A stretch of DNA of 55,250 nucleotides from DAOTTX01 sp034437515. GTDB lineage: Bacteria > Chloroflexota > Anaerolineae > Aggregatilineales > Phototrophicaceae. Made by a program: the position numbers and the translations under genes. Of this stretch, positions 1 to 8,387 are shown piece after piece. Every line of letters begins with the position of its first letter. The first letter of the stretch is position 1. The stretch is from positions 1 through 55,250 of the forward strand of contig DAOTTX010000111.1 of NCBI GenBank assembly GCA_034437515.1, read 5' to 3'. The notes below the pieces were generated by a model that saw only the letters and a list, made by a program, of their open reading frames with translations, did no database searches and had not been told where the DNA came from.

Positions 1-22
1 GACTCCGCTGAAAGAACTCAAT

Positions 23-338
23 ATGACCCGAAAAACGTGGGTCATAGAGGTTCAAAATGGTGTGATACCGGGTCAAATTTTCGGCAAAATGACCTTTTTT
101 CAGTAGAGTCATAGATAAGCGCGGCAACCTCTTTTCAATTGGCAGCCGGGGCAGCATACTCTCGATAGGAAGCGTCGGCAGTATCCTTTCAATCGGCAGT
201 GCGGGGAGCATTTTGTCGATTGGTAGCGCCGGCAGCATCCTTTCTATCGGTAGCGCGGGGAGCATTTTGTCCATCGGCAGTATTGGCAGCATTCGTTCCC
301 GCTTGAGTGCGTTCAAAATTGGTCGTGAAGGAAAGTAA
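23..338 (+). pseudogene. 'SIGS'-repeat protein, split by a one-base shift
   Basis: Two consecutive frames make one protein only if a single T is removed from the T6 run at 95-100. Frame one starts at ATG 23 (begins MTRKTWVIEVQNG) and runs into TAG at 104-106. Frame two has a TGA at 90-92, no ATG, GTG or TTG before the repeats, and ends at TAA 336-338. Joined at the T run, they give about 104 residues. A short N-terminal domain is followed by a near-perfect 9-residue repeat (GSILSIGSA type) and a basic tail. I recall similar low-complexity GS(I/V)LSIGS proteins of unknown function in other bacteria; this is memory, not a search. The first frame is open to the window edge, so the true start may lie upstream. 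The split may be a real lesion, a programmed +1 shift or a homopolymer sequencing error. The regular repeat may form a beta-solenoid; function unknown. Confidence 0.6.
150..299 (+). repeat. 27-nt in-frame tandem repeat (five units plus a partial)
   Basis: Exact 27-nt periodicity: units begin at 150, 177, 204, 231 and 258, and a partial unit begins at 285. Each unit encodes G-S-I-L-S-I-G-S-x with x = V, A, A, A, I. Synonymous positions differ between units while the peptide is nearly invariant, so the peptide seems to be under selection rather than freshly duplicated DNA. A degenerate half unit (FSIGSR) precedes at about 132-149. Confidence 0.9.
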
Positions 339-352
339 TACAACAAACGTCT

Positions 353-745
353 ATGGGTCGTCGTCCTCGCTGGCTGTTGTTCCTGCTGTTTCTGCTCGTT
401 GCCTATCATATCGGCGCTGCAATCCGTGCATTGCAACTCCCCACCGACACCGCCGAGCGATTGAGCTTATCTCCCTCCTTGCTATTGATGACAGGTGTCA
501 CTTGGGCGTTACTGTTCGGTTGGGTTACGATAGGTTTGGTGCGAAAAAAGCGCGGGAGCGTGAAACGTTCCTTAATGCTGATAGCGGTGTTTATCATCTA
601 TAGGGCGTTACGACTGGTGGTTTTTACTCAGTCCGTTTATGATCGTCAGCGTTTGCCTTTTTCGTTGATGATATTTTTATTATTGCTGATCGGTGTTGTC
701 CTGACGCTGATACGTAACCGGGACATCCAGAACAATGGAGAATAA
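353..745 (+). CDS. Small four-helix membrane protein, unknown function
   Basis: A 130-residue protein with four predicted hydrophobic segments: about residues 6-24 (LLFLLFLLVAYHIGAAI), 44-62, 73-90 and 101-118. The second and third segments are separated by a basic loop (RKKRGSVKR), which suggests that loop is cytoplasmic. No domain is recognised. No strong ribosome-binding site precedes ATG 353. The stop codon lies 4 nt before the carboxyltransferase start, so the gene probably shares the carboxylase transcript. It is not the single-helix delta subunit of sodium-pumping decarboxylases (wrong size and topology). Whether it acts with the carboxylase is unknown. Confidence 0.65.
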   Translation: MGRRPRWLLFLLFLLVAYHIGAAIRALQLPTDTAERLSLSPSLLLMTGVTWALLFGWVTIGLVRKKRGSVKRSLMLIAVFIIYRALRLVVFTQSVYDRQRLPFSLMIFLLLLIGVVLTLIRNRDIQNNGE

Positions 746-749
746 AACT

Positions 750-2300
750 ATGACAGATAATCCGAATATCCTCGAACTCAGAGAGCGGCGCGAAGCCAGC
801 CATGCGGGTGGTGGCCCAGACCGGGTACAGCGCCAGCATGACAAAGGCCGCAACACCGCTTACGAGCGTCTCGATATTTTGCTCGATCCGGGTAGTTTCC
901 GTGAACTCGATGCGTTTGTAGAGCATCGCTCGACCAATTTTAACCTTGATAAGCAAAAGTTTCCCGGTGACAGTGTCGTCACAGGCTGGGGCACAATCGA
1001 AGGGCGTCTGGTCTACGTTTACTCCCAGGACTTCACCGTGCTCGGTGGTAGCCTGAGCGAAGCGCACGCCCAGAAGATCATCAAAGTGATGGATATGGCG
1101 ATGAAAGCCGGTGCGCCTGTTATCGGCTTGAACGATAGCGGTGGTGCCCGCATCCAGGAAGGTGTGGAAAGCCTGGGTGGTTACGCGGATATTTTCCTGC
1201 GTAACACACTTGCCAGCGGTGTGATCCCGCAGATCAGTGTGATTATGGGGCCGTGTGCGGGTGGGGCGGTTTACAGCCCGGCGCTGACCGACTATACGAT
1301 CATGGTGCGTGATACAAGTTATATGTTCATCACCGGGCCCGATGTGGTCAAGCAGGTACTGAACGAAGACGTGACCTTTGAAGACCTGGGGGGGGCGTCT
1401 GTTCATGCCAGCAAGAGCGGTGTGGCGCATATGGTCGCCGATGACGAGACACAATCTCTGCTGATGGCGCGCGAACTGCTGGCTTATCTGCCGCAGAACA
1501 ACATGGAAGACGCGCCTTTCGTCGCACCGACTGATGATGTGCTGCGCACCGAGGAAAGCCTCGACACGATGGTGCCGGATAGCCCCAATAAACCTTATGA
1601 CATGAAAGATGTCATCGAACTTATCGTTGATGACGGTATTTTCTTCGAGGTTCACGAGGAATTCGCCGCCAATATCGTGTGTGGTTATGCGCGGTTGGGT
1701 GGGCATAGTGTCGGCATTGTCGCTAACCAACCGATGGTGCTGGCGGGTGTGCTGGACATCAAAGCCAGCGAAAAGGCCGCCCGTTTCATCCGTACCTGTG
1801 ATGCGTTCAATATTCCGATCATCACCTTCGTGGATGTGCCCGGCTACCTGCCCGGTACCGATCAGGAACACAACGGCATCATCACCTCTGGTGCGAAGTT
1901 GCTTTATGCTTACTGCGAGGCGACCGTCCCCAAGCTGACCGTGACCACTCGTAAGTCCTACGGTGGTGCCTACTGCGTGATGAGCAGTAAACACATCCGG
2001 GGCGACCTTAATCTGGCGTGGCCTACGGCAGAAATCGCCGTGATGGGGCCGGAAGGCGCGGTCGAGATCATCTATCGTCGTGACCTCAAAGCGGCAGATG
2101 ACCCGGTCGCCAAGAAGAAAGAACTGGCGGATCAATACCGGGAGCGGTTCGCAAATCCGTATATCGCTGCTAGCCGTGGCTTCGTTGATGACATCATCGA
2201 GCCGCGTGATACCCGCTCACGCTTGATTAACGGTCTGGAAGTCTTCCAGAATAAGCGTGATAGTAACCCGCCCAAGAAGCACGGCAATATCCCGCTTTAG
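750..2300 (+). CDS. Acyl-CoA carboxylase, carboxyltransferase subunit (PccB/MmdA family)
   Basis: A 516-residue biotin-dependent carboxyltransferase, the full length of the PccB/AccD5/MmdA family. It transfers carboxyl from carboxybiotin to an acyl-CoA such as propionyl- or acetyl-CoA. Both crotonase-fold halves are present. Visible motifs are the oxyanion-forming GPCAGGAVYSPALTD stretch near residue 170, FITGPDVV, and in the C-terminal half VDVPGYLPGTDQE and KSYGGAYCVMSSK, then AVMGPEGAVEIIYRR. ATG 750 is preferred over ATG 735 because GGAG at 737-740 sits 9 nt upstream. It heads an operon with biotin carboxylase and BCCP (13-nt gap, then a 4-nt overlap). Substrate cannot be fixed from sequence; propionyl-CoA is the commonest for this architecture. 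Confidence 0.9.
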   Translation: MTDNPNILELRERREASHAGGGPDRVQRQHDKGRNTAYERLDILLDPGSFRELDAFVEHRSTNFNLDKQKFPGDSVVTGWGTIEGRLVYVYSQDFTVLGGSLSEAHAQKIIKVMDMAMKAGAPVIGLNDSGGARIQEGVESLGGYADIFLRNTLASGVIPQISVIMGPCAGGAVYSPALTDYTIMVRDTSYMFITGPDVVKQVLNEDVTFEDLGGASVHASKSGVAHMVADDETQSLLMARELLAYLPQNNMEDAPFVAPTDDVLRTEESLDTMVPDSPNKPYDMKDVIELIVDDGIFFEVHEEFAANIVCGYARLGGHSVGIVANQPMVLAGVLDIKASEKAARFIRTCDAFNIPIITFVDVPGYLPGTDQEHNGIITSGAKLLYAYCEATVPKLTVTTRKSYGGAYCVMSSKHIRGDLNLAWPTAEIAVMGPEGAVEIIYRRDLKAADDPVAKKKELADQYRERFANPYIAASRGFVDDIIEPRDTRSRLINGLEVFQNKRDSNPPKKHGNIPL

Positions 2301-2313
2301 GAGGGGTAAACGA

Positions 2314-3837
2314 ATGACTGAACAACCAACGAAAATTAACAAGATACTCGTCGCCAATCGCGGCGAAATCGCCGTTCGTGTTATCCGCGCTGCGCGTGAC
2401 CTGGGTATTCCCACAGTCGCGGTCTACTCAGATGCTGACCGGGCGGCGCTGCATGTCCGCTACGCCGATGAGGCCGTTCACATCGGGGCACCTGCGCCGC
2501 GTGATAGCTACTTACGTATGGATCGCCTGATCGAAGCGGCGCGTGAAACCGGTGCAGACGCGATTCATCCCGGTTATGGTTTCCTGTCAGAAAATGCCGA
2601 GTTCGCCCAGCAGGTCATGGATGAAGGTATAACCTGGATCGGGCCTCCGCCGTATGCAATTGCGACGATGGGCGACAAGCAAGCCGCCCGTACCGCCGTG
2701 ACCAAAAACGGCGTACCGCTCATCCCTGGTACCGAGGCGGGCTTACCCGACGACGAACTCGTCAATGCCGCTAAGAAGATCGGCTTCCCGGTACTCATCA
2801 AGGCCGTTGCCGGTGGGGGTGGTAAGGGGATGCGTGCCGTCCATGAGGAAAAGAACTTCGCCGAAGCGTTGGCAACCGCCCGGCGTGAGGCTGAAAGTGC
2901 CTTCGGCAACGGTGATGTGTATGTCGAGAAGCTACTCGTCGGTGCCCGTCACATCGAGTTTCAAATCCTCGCGGACACGCACGGTAAGACTATCCACCTG
3001 GGTGAGCGTGAATGTAGCATCCAGCGCCGCCACCAGAAGTTAGTCGAGGAAGCACCGAGTGTGTTTGTCGATGACGAACTTCGTCGCAATATGGGTGAGA
3101 TGGCGATTGCCGCCGCGCAGTCAGTGAACTACGTCAACGCAGGCACCATCGAATGTATGGTGGATAAAGACAAGAATTACTACTTCCTGGAGATGAACAC
3201 CCGCCTACAAGTCGAGCATCCGGTGACGGAACTGGTCACAGGGGTAGACCTGGCCAAAGAGCAGATCCGCATCGCGCGCGGTCGCCCGATGACGCCGCAA
3301 GAGAGCTTCTTAGAACCGCGTGGTTGGGCGATAGAATGCCGCATCAATGCGGAAGACCCCTATGCCAACTTTATGCCCTCTACCGGCAAGATCACGACAT
3401 TAATCACGCCGAGCGGCCCCGGTGTGCGAGTCGATAGTGGGGTGTATCCCGGTGCGGAGATTTCGCCGTACTACGATAGCATGATCTCCAAGCTCATCAC
3501 CTGGGGTGAAACGCGCTCCGAAGCGATGCTGCGGATGCGCCGCGCACTCTCTGAATATACGATCATGGGCTTGAAGCATAACATCCCATTCCATATCAAC
3601 TTGCTGAACAGCTTTAGCTTCATCGCCGGGCAGATCGACACCAATTTTGTCGAGCAGCGGTTCAGTATGACGACCTACGAGGAAGAACCGACCGAAGCGG
3701 AACTGGAGACGGCAGCGATTGCTGCGACCCTGTACGCGCATCGTAAGCGGCAGCAGGCGGCGCAGGTGATCGCCCCGGCGAAGCGTGACGCTAGCAACTG
3801 GAAGTGGATCAGCCGTTGGGAGCGGATGCAACGATGA
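2314..3837 (+). CDS. accC: Biotin carboxylase subunit of acyl-CoA carboxylase
   Basis: A 507-residue ATP-grasp enzyme that carboxylates biotin on the partner BCCP using ATP and bicarbonate. The N-terminal domain starts KILVANRGEIAVRVIRAARD. The ATP-binding Gly-rich loop is KAVAGGGGKGMR near residue 165. The metal and catalytic region has HIEFQILAD, GERECSIQRRHQK and FLEMNTRLQVEHPVTE, and the C-terminal domain has ECRINAEDP. The C-terminus carries about 50 residues beyond the usual AccC length, rich in Ala and basic residues. ATG 2314 follows AGGAGGGG at 2299-2306 with ideal spacing; the upstream in-frame ATG at 2257 lies inside the previous gene and has no such site. The stop overlaps the BCCP start (ATGA), so the two are translationally coupled. 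Confidence 0.95.
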   Translation: MTEQPTKINKILVANRGEIAVRVIRAARDLGIPTVAVYSDADRAALHVRYADEAVHIGAPAPRDSYLRMDRLIEAARETGADAIHPGYGFLSENAEFAQQVMDEGITWIGPPPYAIATMGDKQAARTAVTKNGVPLIPGTEAGLPDDELVNAAKKIGFPVLIKAVAGGGGKGMRAVHEEKNFAEALATARREAESAFGNGDVYVEKLLVGARHIEFQILADTHGKTIHLGERECSIQRRHQKLVEEAPSVFVDDELRRNMGEMAIAAAQSVNYVNAGTIECMVDKDKNYYFLEMNTRLQVEHPVTELVTGVDLAKEQIRIARGRPMTPQESFLEPRGWAIECRINAEDPYANFMPSTGKITTLITPSGPGVRVDSGVYPGAEISPYYDSMISKLITWGETRSEAMLRMRRALSEYTIMGLKHNIPFHINLLNSFSFIAGQIDTNFVEQRFSMTTYEEEPTEAELETAAIAATLYAHRKRQQAAQVIAPAKRDASNWKWISRWERMQR

Positions 3838-4340
3838 AATACGTCACGATTATCAACAACGAACAGTACGAAATCGAGATCGATAAGAACGGCAACGTCA
3901 TGCTCAACGGTGAGGAACGCGATGTCGATTTCCTCTCGCTAGGGCCATCTCTGTACTCGGTGATTACGAACAACAACTCGCTACAAGTCGTCATTGATGA
4001 AGAGCAGGGCAACTACACAGTATTGATGGGCGGTCGGCTCTACGAGGGGCAGGTGCTCGACGAACGTGCTCTACTGATGGCCCAGCGCAAAGGTATACTC
4101 GGTGCTGGCGGCGGCGAGATCAATTCGCCGATGCCGGGATTGATCGTCTCCGTACCAATCTCGGAAGGACAGATGGTTGTACAAGGGCAGACGGTCGTCA
4201 TCCTTGAGTCGATGAAGATGCAGAACGAACTGAAGGCACCCGCCGAAGGTTTGGTGACGAAAATCCACGTCAAGGACGGTCAGACCGTCGATAAGAACGC
4301 GCTGCTGGTCGAGATAGAACCACCGGAAGAAGACGCCTGA
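3834..4340 (+). CDS. Biotin carboxyl carrier protein
   Basis: A 168-residue carrier subunit. The C-terminal biotinyl domain (about residues 95-168) has the ESMKM motif, in which the central Lys is the biotinylation site, preceded by the PMPG turn and followed by NELKAPAEG. The N-terminal 90 residues are a small beta-rich domain that probably docks onto the carboxylase or transferase, as in acyl-CoA carboxylase carrier subunits. ATG 3834 overlaps the biotin carboxylase stop by 4 nt, so I prefer it to the in-frame ATG at 3804 inside that gene. It is the last gene of the operon; a terminator begins 33 nt after its stop. Confidence 0.92.
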   Translation: MKYVTIINNEQYEIEIDKNGNVMLNGEERDVDFLSLGPSLYSVITNNNSLQVVIDEEQGNYTVLMGGRLYEGQVLDERALLMAQRKGILGAGGGEINSPMPGLIVSVPISEGQMVVQGQTVVILESMKMQNELKAPAEGLVTKIHVKDGQTVDKNALLVEIEPPEEDA

Positions 4341-4373
4341 CACCCGTTGACAGCGCCGCGCTAGATTCAAAAG

Positions 4374-4404
4374 AAAGAGATATGCCCACGCGCATATCTC
4401 TTTT
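4374..4404 (+). terminator. Intrinsic terminator of the carboxylase operon
   Basis: A perfect 12-bp stem (AAAGAGATATGC at 4374-4385 with its complement at 4392-4403) around a 6-nt loop. A short T run ends at 4404. It lies 33 nt after the BCCP stop. Confidence 0.85.
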
Positions 4405-4669
4405 CGACTCCACCAACAGAGAATTTTAAACTGCGCAAATCTCACTTTTATGATAAACTGTAGAACGGTTATTCTACGGGTGTGGGATGTACGAACAACC
4501 TGTCAGAGGATCGCATATTAGGGCAAATTCGCTCATTCTGGATAACGATAAACTGAAAATGCAAGCAAAATGAGCCATAATGAACCCTAGATACACAGTG
4601 TATTCGCTGAAATCTCGCAGCAATCAAATGCCTGACAACGTGTTCGTAGTCCCTTCTACGGGTAATGAT
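4405..4669. other. Gene-free stretch upstream of gyrA
   Basis: AT-rich DNA without a credible reading frame or RNA gene. It holds a small inverted repeat (GTAGAA 4460-4465 with TTCTAC 4472-4477). It also holds two direct copies of TTCTACGGGT, at 4472-4481 and 4654-4663, the second ending 6 nt before the gyrA -35 box. These are possible protein-binding sites; no regulator is recognised. Confidence 0.4.
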
Positions 4670-4699
4670 TTGACAAGCGGATAGTTTTTCCCCTAGAAT
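4670..4699 (+). promoter_or_regulatory. Sigma-70-type promoter of gyrA
   Basis: A perfect -35 box TTGACA (4670-4675), an 18-nt spacer and a -10 box TAGAAT (4694-4699). The start site is expected near 4706, giving a 5' leader of about 55 nt before ATG 4763. Confidence 0.75.
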
Positions 4700-4762
4700 G
4701 CGCTATTATGTTCCACGACGGGTGTTCCTCGTCAGTTATCTTATTTTGAGGGTAAGGACAAC

Positions 4763-7252
4763 ATGATTATTGGTGATGTTCACCAGGTACACATCGAGCA
4801 GGAGATGCGCGATGCTTACCTGGATTATGCGATGAGTGTAATCGTCTCGCGTGCGCTGCCTGATGCGCGTGATGGCTTAAAGCCGGTACACCGGCGTATT
4901 TTATATGCGATGTACGACATGGGCTTACGGGCGGATACGCCGTACCGTAAGAGTGCGCGTATCGTCGGTGAGGTGTTAGGGAAGTACCATCCACACGGTG
5001 ACAGCGCGGTCTATGATGCGATGGTGCGGATGGCGCAAAATTTCTCCATGCGAAATATGCTGGTTGACGGACAGGGTAACTTCGGCAGCATCGACGGCGA
5101 CCGCGCCGCTGCCATGCGTTACACCGAGGCACGCATGTCTGAGATCGGCGAGGAATTGCTGGTCGATATTGATAAAGAAACGGTCGATTTTGTCGAGAAC
5201 TTCGACGGCAGCCTGTCTGAACCTGGTGTGCTGCCTGCCAGCATCCCGAATTTGCTGGTCAACGGTTCATCGGGGATCGCGGTCGGGATGTCTACCAACG
5301 TCCCACCACACAATCTCAATGAAGTGTGTGATGCACTGGCTTATATGCTGGAACGCTGGGATCACCTAGACGATGTTACCGTCGAGGACTTGATGCAGTT
5401 CGTTGTCGGGCCGGATTTCCCGACCGGTGGTGTGGTCTATCGTCATCAAGATGGCGGCGCGGAAGAGGACACCCTCCTGACCGCCTACGCGACCGGGCAG
5501 GGTAAGATCATCGTCCGGGCGAAAATTCACATCGAGGATATGGGACGGGGCAAGTCTCGCATTGTCGTGAGTGAATTGCCCTATCAGGTCAACAAGACCA
5601 CGTTGATCGAGCGTGTCGCCAAGTTGGTGCAAGACGGACGTCTCGAGGGACTTTCTGACCTGCGTGATGAGTCCGACCGGCAGGGGATGCGTCTTATTGT
5701 AGAGCTACAACGCGGCGCAGACCCCAATGATGTACTGGCGGATCTGTTCAAATATACACCGCTACAAGACACATTTAGCATACGGATGCTGGCGCTGGTC
5801 GATAATCAACCGCGTCTGCTGAGCCTAAAACAATCGCTGCGTGTCTATCTGGAACATCGTTATGAGATTGTGCGCCGCCGCAGCGAGTACGAACTCGCGC
5901 GTGCGCGTGCGCGTGCACATATCCTCGAAGGCTTGCTGGTCGCACTCGATGATCTGGACGTGGTGATTGACATTATCCGTCGTTCACAAACCGTCGAAAC
6001 CGCGCGTAACAATCTCATGAAGAAGCTGAAGATCACCGAGATCCAGTCACAGGCGATCCTCGATATGCAGCTTCGGCGTTTGGCGTCATTGGAGCGTAAA
6101 AAGATTCAGGCGGAGCACAAAGAGAAGATCAAGCTGATTAAGTATCTCGAAGGGCTGCTGAGCAACCCTAAGAAGATGCGTGATGTCGTCGCTGAAGAAC
6201 TCAAAACGATCAAGATGGCTTACGGCGATGCCCGCCGCACGATCATCGTCGATAGCATGGCGTCAAGCGCGACCGTCGAGGACCTGATGATGCCGGAGGA
6301 GCAGGCGTGGATCACGATTACGGTCGATGGCAAGGTTTCACGAGGCTACGATACCGAGCCGCCCAAGGTCACTGCAAGTGACAAAGAACCGCCACGTTTC
6401 TTAATGGAGGCGACGACCAACCAGGTTCTTTACTTGTTTAGTACGACGGGTGAGTGTGCGACCGTACCTGTTCAGCAGCTCCCGCAAGCTGAGGACATTA
6501 CGGATGGTGTCCACTTCAGCACGCTAACGCCTTTCGACGCTGATGTTCAACTTGCTGGTGGGCTAAGTATGCCCGGTGCGCTCAAAGCGGGCTATCTATT
6601 TTTGGCGACCGCGCGGGGACAGGTCAAGCGCATCCGCCAGGAAGACCTACCGGGGATGTCTGCAAATGTCTTTACGGTGATGAACGTCGGCGACGATGAC
6701 AAGTTAATCGCGGTGCTGCCCACCGATGGTGAGCAAGAAGTCATCCTGACCAGCAATCAAGCGCAGGCCATTCGTTTTAAAGAAAGTGATGTGCGCCCGA
6801 CTGGTCTACCGGCTGGCGGGATACGCGGGATCAAGTTGGGCAATCAAAAGGCGCAGGTGGTTGCGGTGAACATCGCCCATGATGACAAGTACATATGGAC
6901 GATTACCGATGACGGTATCGCCAAAATTTCGCCGGTTGAAGAATATCCCGTGCAGGGACGCGGGGGTGGGGGGGTGATTACCATGCGACTGCCTGACGGT
7001 AGCCAGGAGGTCGCGGCGGCGGCAATCGGACGACTAAATGCCCGGTTGATCGCGCTTTCCAACAAAAATAAGCCTTTATATATGCGGCTGGAACGTGCCC
7101 CGGAGGTTAAGCGTGGGCGTACCGGGGGTGATCTGGTGATTTCCATGACGCGCAAAAATGAGCGTGTGATGACCGTTGTCGAGTATCAGTCGATGTTCGA
7201 GGCCATCACAGCGACGGACGCCGAAGAAGAAACGGCAGCGGAACAGGTGTGA
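4763..7252 (+). CDS. gyrA: DNA gyrase subunit A
   Basis: An 829-residue type IIA topoisomerase A subunit that breaks and rejoins DNA as an A2B2 complex with GyrB to introduce negative supercoils. The winged-helix/tower region begins with ALPDARDGLKPVHRRILYAM. The catalytic tyrosine is Y120 in AAAMRYTEARM. The quinolone-region motif KYHPHGDSAVYD (residues 74-85) has Ser81 and Asp85 at the E. coli S83 and D87 positions, the susceptible form. The C-terminal six-bladed domain starts after about residue 500 and carries a GyrA-box-like QGRGGGG near residue 733, a mark of gyrase rather than ParC. AGGGTAAGGAC precedes ATG 4763. gyrB is not in the window. Confidence 0.95.
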   Translation: MIIGDVHQVHIEQEMRDAYLDYAMSVIVSRALPDARDGLKPVHRRILYAMYDMGLRADTPYRKSARIVGEVLGKYHPHGDSAVYDAMVRMAQNFSMRNMLVDGQGNFGSIDGDRAAAMRYTEARMSEIGEELLVDIDKETVDFVENFDGSLSEPGVLPASIPNLLVNGSSGIAVGMSTNVPPHNLNEVCDALAYMLERWDHLDDVTVEDLMQFVVGPDFPTGGVVYRHQDGGAEEDTLLTAYATGQGKIIVRAKIHIEDMGRGKSRIVVSELPYQVNKTTLIERVAKLVQDGRLEGLSDLRDESDRQGMRLIVELQRGADPNDVLADLFKYTPLQDTFSIRMLALVDNQPRLLSLKQSLRVYLEHRYEIVRRRSEYELARARARAHILEGLLVALDDLDVVIDIIRRSQTVETARNNLMKKLKITEIQSQAILDMQLRRLASLERKKIQAEHKEKIKLIKYLEGLLSNPKKMRDVVAEELKTIKMAYGDARRTIIVDSMASSATVEDLMMPEEQAWITITVDGKVSRGYDTEPPKVTASDKEPPRFLMEATTNQVLYLFSTTGECATVPVQQLPQAEDITDGVHFSTLTPFDADVQLAGGLSMPGALKAGYLFLATARGQVKRIRQEDLPGMSANVFTVMNVGDDDKLIAVLPTDGEQEVILTSNQAQAIRFKESDVRPTGLPAGGIRGIKLGNQKAQVVAVNIAHDDKYIWTITDDGIAKISPVEEYPVQGRGGGGVITMRLPDGSQEVAAAAIGRLNARLIALSNKNKPLYMRLERAPEVKRGRTGGDLVISMTRKNERVMTVVEYQSMFEAITATDAEEETAAEQV

Positions 7253-7259
7253 TCTCAGC

Positions 7260-8387
7260 TCACCTCTGGTGTGACCGGGTGAGCTGCGTCATGTGGTCGT
7301 CATAAATGGGTGCCATAATCGTCCAGTCGAACTGGGCGATATGTTCGCGTAGCGCGCGTGTGTCTACCGGCTGGTGATTTTCTAGCAGGGCGGTGAGCAG
7401 ATACTTCGGTGACTGTCCTCCGTATAGATAATTCTCGTGCAATACCTCCGGCAATAGATACGGGTAATTTAGGCGATCTGGTAGCACGGGGATGCAACCG
7501 CAATAGATCGCCTCGGCGATGGCACCGCCGAAAAAATCCTGTTTTGCCGTGCTGATGACGTAATCGGTCTGCCACAGCAGACGGGCATAGGCAGTAAAAT
7601 CCGGTAAGTAGCCGTACTGCACCAAACGGTCACCGAGGCGCTGACGGGCGGCTTCAAACGCTGTGGATGTCTTACGGAAGTTTTCCCCGGTAATCGCCAC
7701 ACGGAACGCGACACCGGCATCCATAAGCACGTGCAGTGCGCGCAAAAATTCATCCGGGTTCTTATCGGCTTCCCACCGGTGATTCCAGAGCAGCAGCGGG
7801 GGCCTGGTTTTCTCGTCGTTCGTCTGGTGTGGGTCGAGGCGCTTCAAGTCTAGCCCCAACCACAGCACCTCGGATTTTTCTCGAATCTCAGCAACGGTTT
7901 GCAGCTCGTTGTAGTCCCCGAAGTGCTTGAGCATATTCGGGAGTGTTTCGAGGAATATCTCACGATGATAGGCGCTGTTGAAAAAGACTTTATCAGCGGT
8001 CAATGCGCTGGTGTAGTTGATGAATCCGTAGCGCCAACCGTGTTTTTGCCGCTCGTTTTGTGGATAGGTAAGCTGGGTTTCGTGGAAGTAAAGTGCGATT
8101 GGGACTGTATGCCATCCGTCGGGCAGCAAGGCGCGAAGTGTGGCGAGGTCGAGCATATCTGAGGCGAGTATAATATGCGGTCTGCGCGTGGCCCGTTTGC
8201 GGATGAGGCGAGCGATGGTCACCGCGCCGCCTTGCATACGCCATTTCCAGAATTGAGCGGGTAAGGTTATCAGTTCGATTTGGTGTCGAGATGCGGCCTG
8301 ATAACCCCGTACCCATTCACGGTGACTGCCGCCATAATACGGCTCAATAAGGACGATATGTAGCGGTTCAGGCGACAGTTTGCTCAC
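7260..8387 (-). CDS. DUF3524-family glycosyltransferase (tRNA-queuosine alpha-mannosyltransferase-like)
   Basis: A 375-residue GT-B-fold enzyme. The N-terminus has the YYGGSHREWVRGY signature of the family typified by eukaryotic GTDC1/QTMAN, which adds mannose to queuosine in the tRNA(Asp) anticodon. The acceptor-side region has SDMLDLATLRALLP and YFHETQLTYPQNER. The C-terminal sugar-nucleotide domain has LWNHRWEADKNPDEFL and a donor-site stretch (DFFGGAIAEAIYCGCIPVLPD) near residue 290. Length matches the family. The start ATG lies inside the upstream BTAD regulator (20-nt overlap), so the pair is probably co-translated. The family call is firm; that the substrate is queuosine in this organism is inference, and no queuosine gene is nearby. 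Confidence 0.8.
   Translation of the reverse strand: MSKLSPEPLHIVLIEPYYGGSHREWVRGYQAASRHQIELITLPAQFWKWRMQGGAVTIARLIRKRATRRPHIILASDMLDLATLRALLPDGWHTVPIALYFHETQLTYPQNERQKHGWRYGFINYTSALTADKVFFNSAYHREIFLETLPNMLKHFGDYNELQTVAEIREKSEVLWLGLDLKRLDPHQTNDEKTRPPLLLWNHRWEADKNPDEFLRALHVLMDAGVAFRVAITGENFRKTSTAFEAARQRLGDRLVQYGYLPDFTAYARLLWQTDYVISTAKQDFFGGAIAEAIYCGCIPVLPDRLNYPYLLPEVLHENYLYGGQSPKYLLTALLENHQPVDTRALREHIAQFDWTIMAPIYDDHMTQLTRSHQR

Noticed and set aside
150..299. CRISPR-like array
   Set aside because: The 27-nt units are directly contiguous, have no spacers and encode an in-frame peptide repeat.
624..2135. A 503-codon open frame on the minus strand opposite the carboxyltransferase
   Set aside because: It lies fully antisense to a gene with unmistakable family motifs. 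Its translation is His/Arg/Thr-rich without domain pattern, and it arises from the codon bias of the real gene.
750..4340. Sodium-pumping decarboxylase operon
   Set aside because: A biotin carboxylase is present and the multi-helix beta subunit is absent, so the operon encodes an ATP-driven carboxylase.
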